NCBI GenBank assembly: GCA_905236275.1
Contig: CAJOPI010000074.1
Coordinates: 1 to 31,567 of the forward strand
Reading direction: 5' to 3'
DNA: 31,567 nt
Source: an uncultured Lachnospiraceae bacterium
GTDB lineage: Bacteria; Bacillota; Clostridia; Lachnospirales; Lachnospiraceae
Shown piece after piece: positions 31,497 to 31,567 of this stretch. Each line of letters begins with the position of its first letter. The first letter of the stretch is position 1. The notes below the pieces were generated by a model. That model was not told where the DNA came from and ran no database searches. It was given only the letters and a program-made list of their open reading frames with translations. A program made the translations under genes and the position numbers.

Positions 31497-31567
31497 TATG
31501 ATGTCAGGGTCAAAAGTCATTCACCCACTGGCAAGCTTGCTTGCCAGTGGGTGAATGACTTTATGAC
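31497..31567. repeat. Copy of the dispersed palindromic repeat, cut by the window edge
   Basis: Begins TATGATGTCAGGGTCAAAAG, the same terminal repeat as at 5463-5573, but in inverted orientation. It contains a perfect 20-bp stem (31516-31535 with 31540-31559) around the loop CTTG. The central part is more intact than in the other copy, where the second stem arm has lost about two bases. The right end lies beyond the window. Confidence 0.75.

Overview
The window looks like chromosomal DNA of an anaerobic, low-to-moderate GC Gram-positive bacterium, most likely a plant-polysaccharide-degrading member of the Lachnospiraceae (Clostridia; Butyrivibrio/Lachnospira-like). This is inferred from a very short 2[4Fe-4S] ferredoxin, the glgC-glgD pair followed by spoVG, an ATPase-less sugar ABC cassette, a DUF6110-P-type ATPase pair, a very large secreted pectinesterase and clear Shine-Dalgarno sites. 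No rRNA, tRNA, CRISPR array, prophage or transposase gene is visible. Most genes lie on the minus strand in short operons with overlapping or near-touching ends.

Layout. 1-1101: the 5' part of a secreted protein gene (minus), then a complete small transcription unit whose coding sequence is a signal peptide frameshifted against a short surface-protein tail (739-917), closed by a strong terminator. 1102-5446: a minus-strand operon HD-GYP-like protein -> membrane transglutaminase-like protein -> 7TM GGDEF diguanylate cyclase. A dispersed palindromic repeat lies directly upstream and a solo arm of it directly downstream. 5664-6413: a cysteine-peptidase-like protein (plus). 6552-6722: ferredoxin, too short for many gene finders. 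6766-12804: a minus-strand envelope operon GH25 muramidase-like -> D,D-carboxypeptidase -> zinc-ribbon methyltransferase -> polytopic membrane protein -> D-Ala-D-Ala ligase. 13017-14444: an APC-family amino-acid transporter. 14496-16436: udk -> cell-wall amidase -> mscL (minus). 16644-19048: a DUF6110 protein and a P1B-type metal ATPase (plus). 19127-23732: an ABC sugar-uptake cassette (lipoprotein and two permeases) followed by a beta-lactamase-fold serine hydrolase (minus). 24065-26778: glgC-glgD-spoVG (minus). 26971-31197: a 1408-residue pectinesterase (minus). 31497-31567: another copy of the palindromic repeat, cut by the window edge.

How it fits together. Pectinesterase, the CUT1 transporter and glgCD are consistent with plant-glycan breakdown, oligosaccharide uptake and carbon storage. 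The GH25-to-ddl and udk-amidase-mscL operons serve the envelope. The GGDEF/HD-GYP operon may couple c-di-GMP turnover to a transglutaminase-like envelope protein.

The most noteworthy unexplained signals are: twin inverted-repeat operators on the transporter promoter; a 7-1-7 Fur-like box in front of the metal ATPase operon, whose ATPase has a non-canonical Phe-Ser-Cys metal motif; a large palindrome at the glgC start site; an HD-GYP protein whose HD histidine is tyrosine; a probably leaderless GH25 transcript; and the dispersed hairpin element. All functional statements come from reading motifs by eye; no database search was run.
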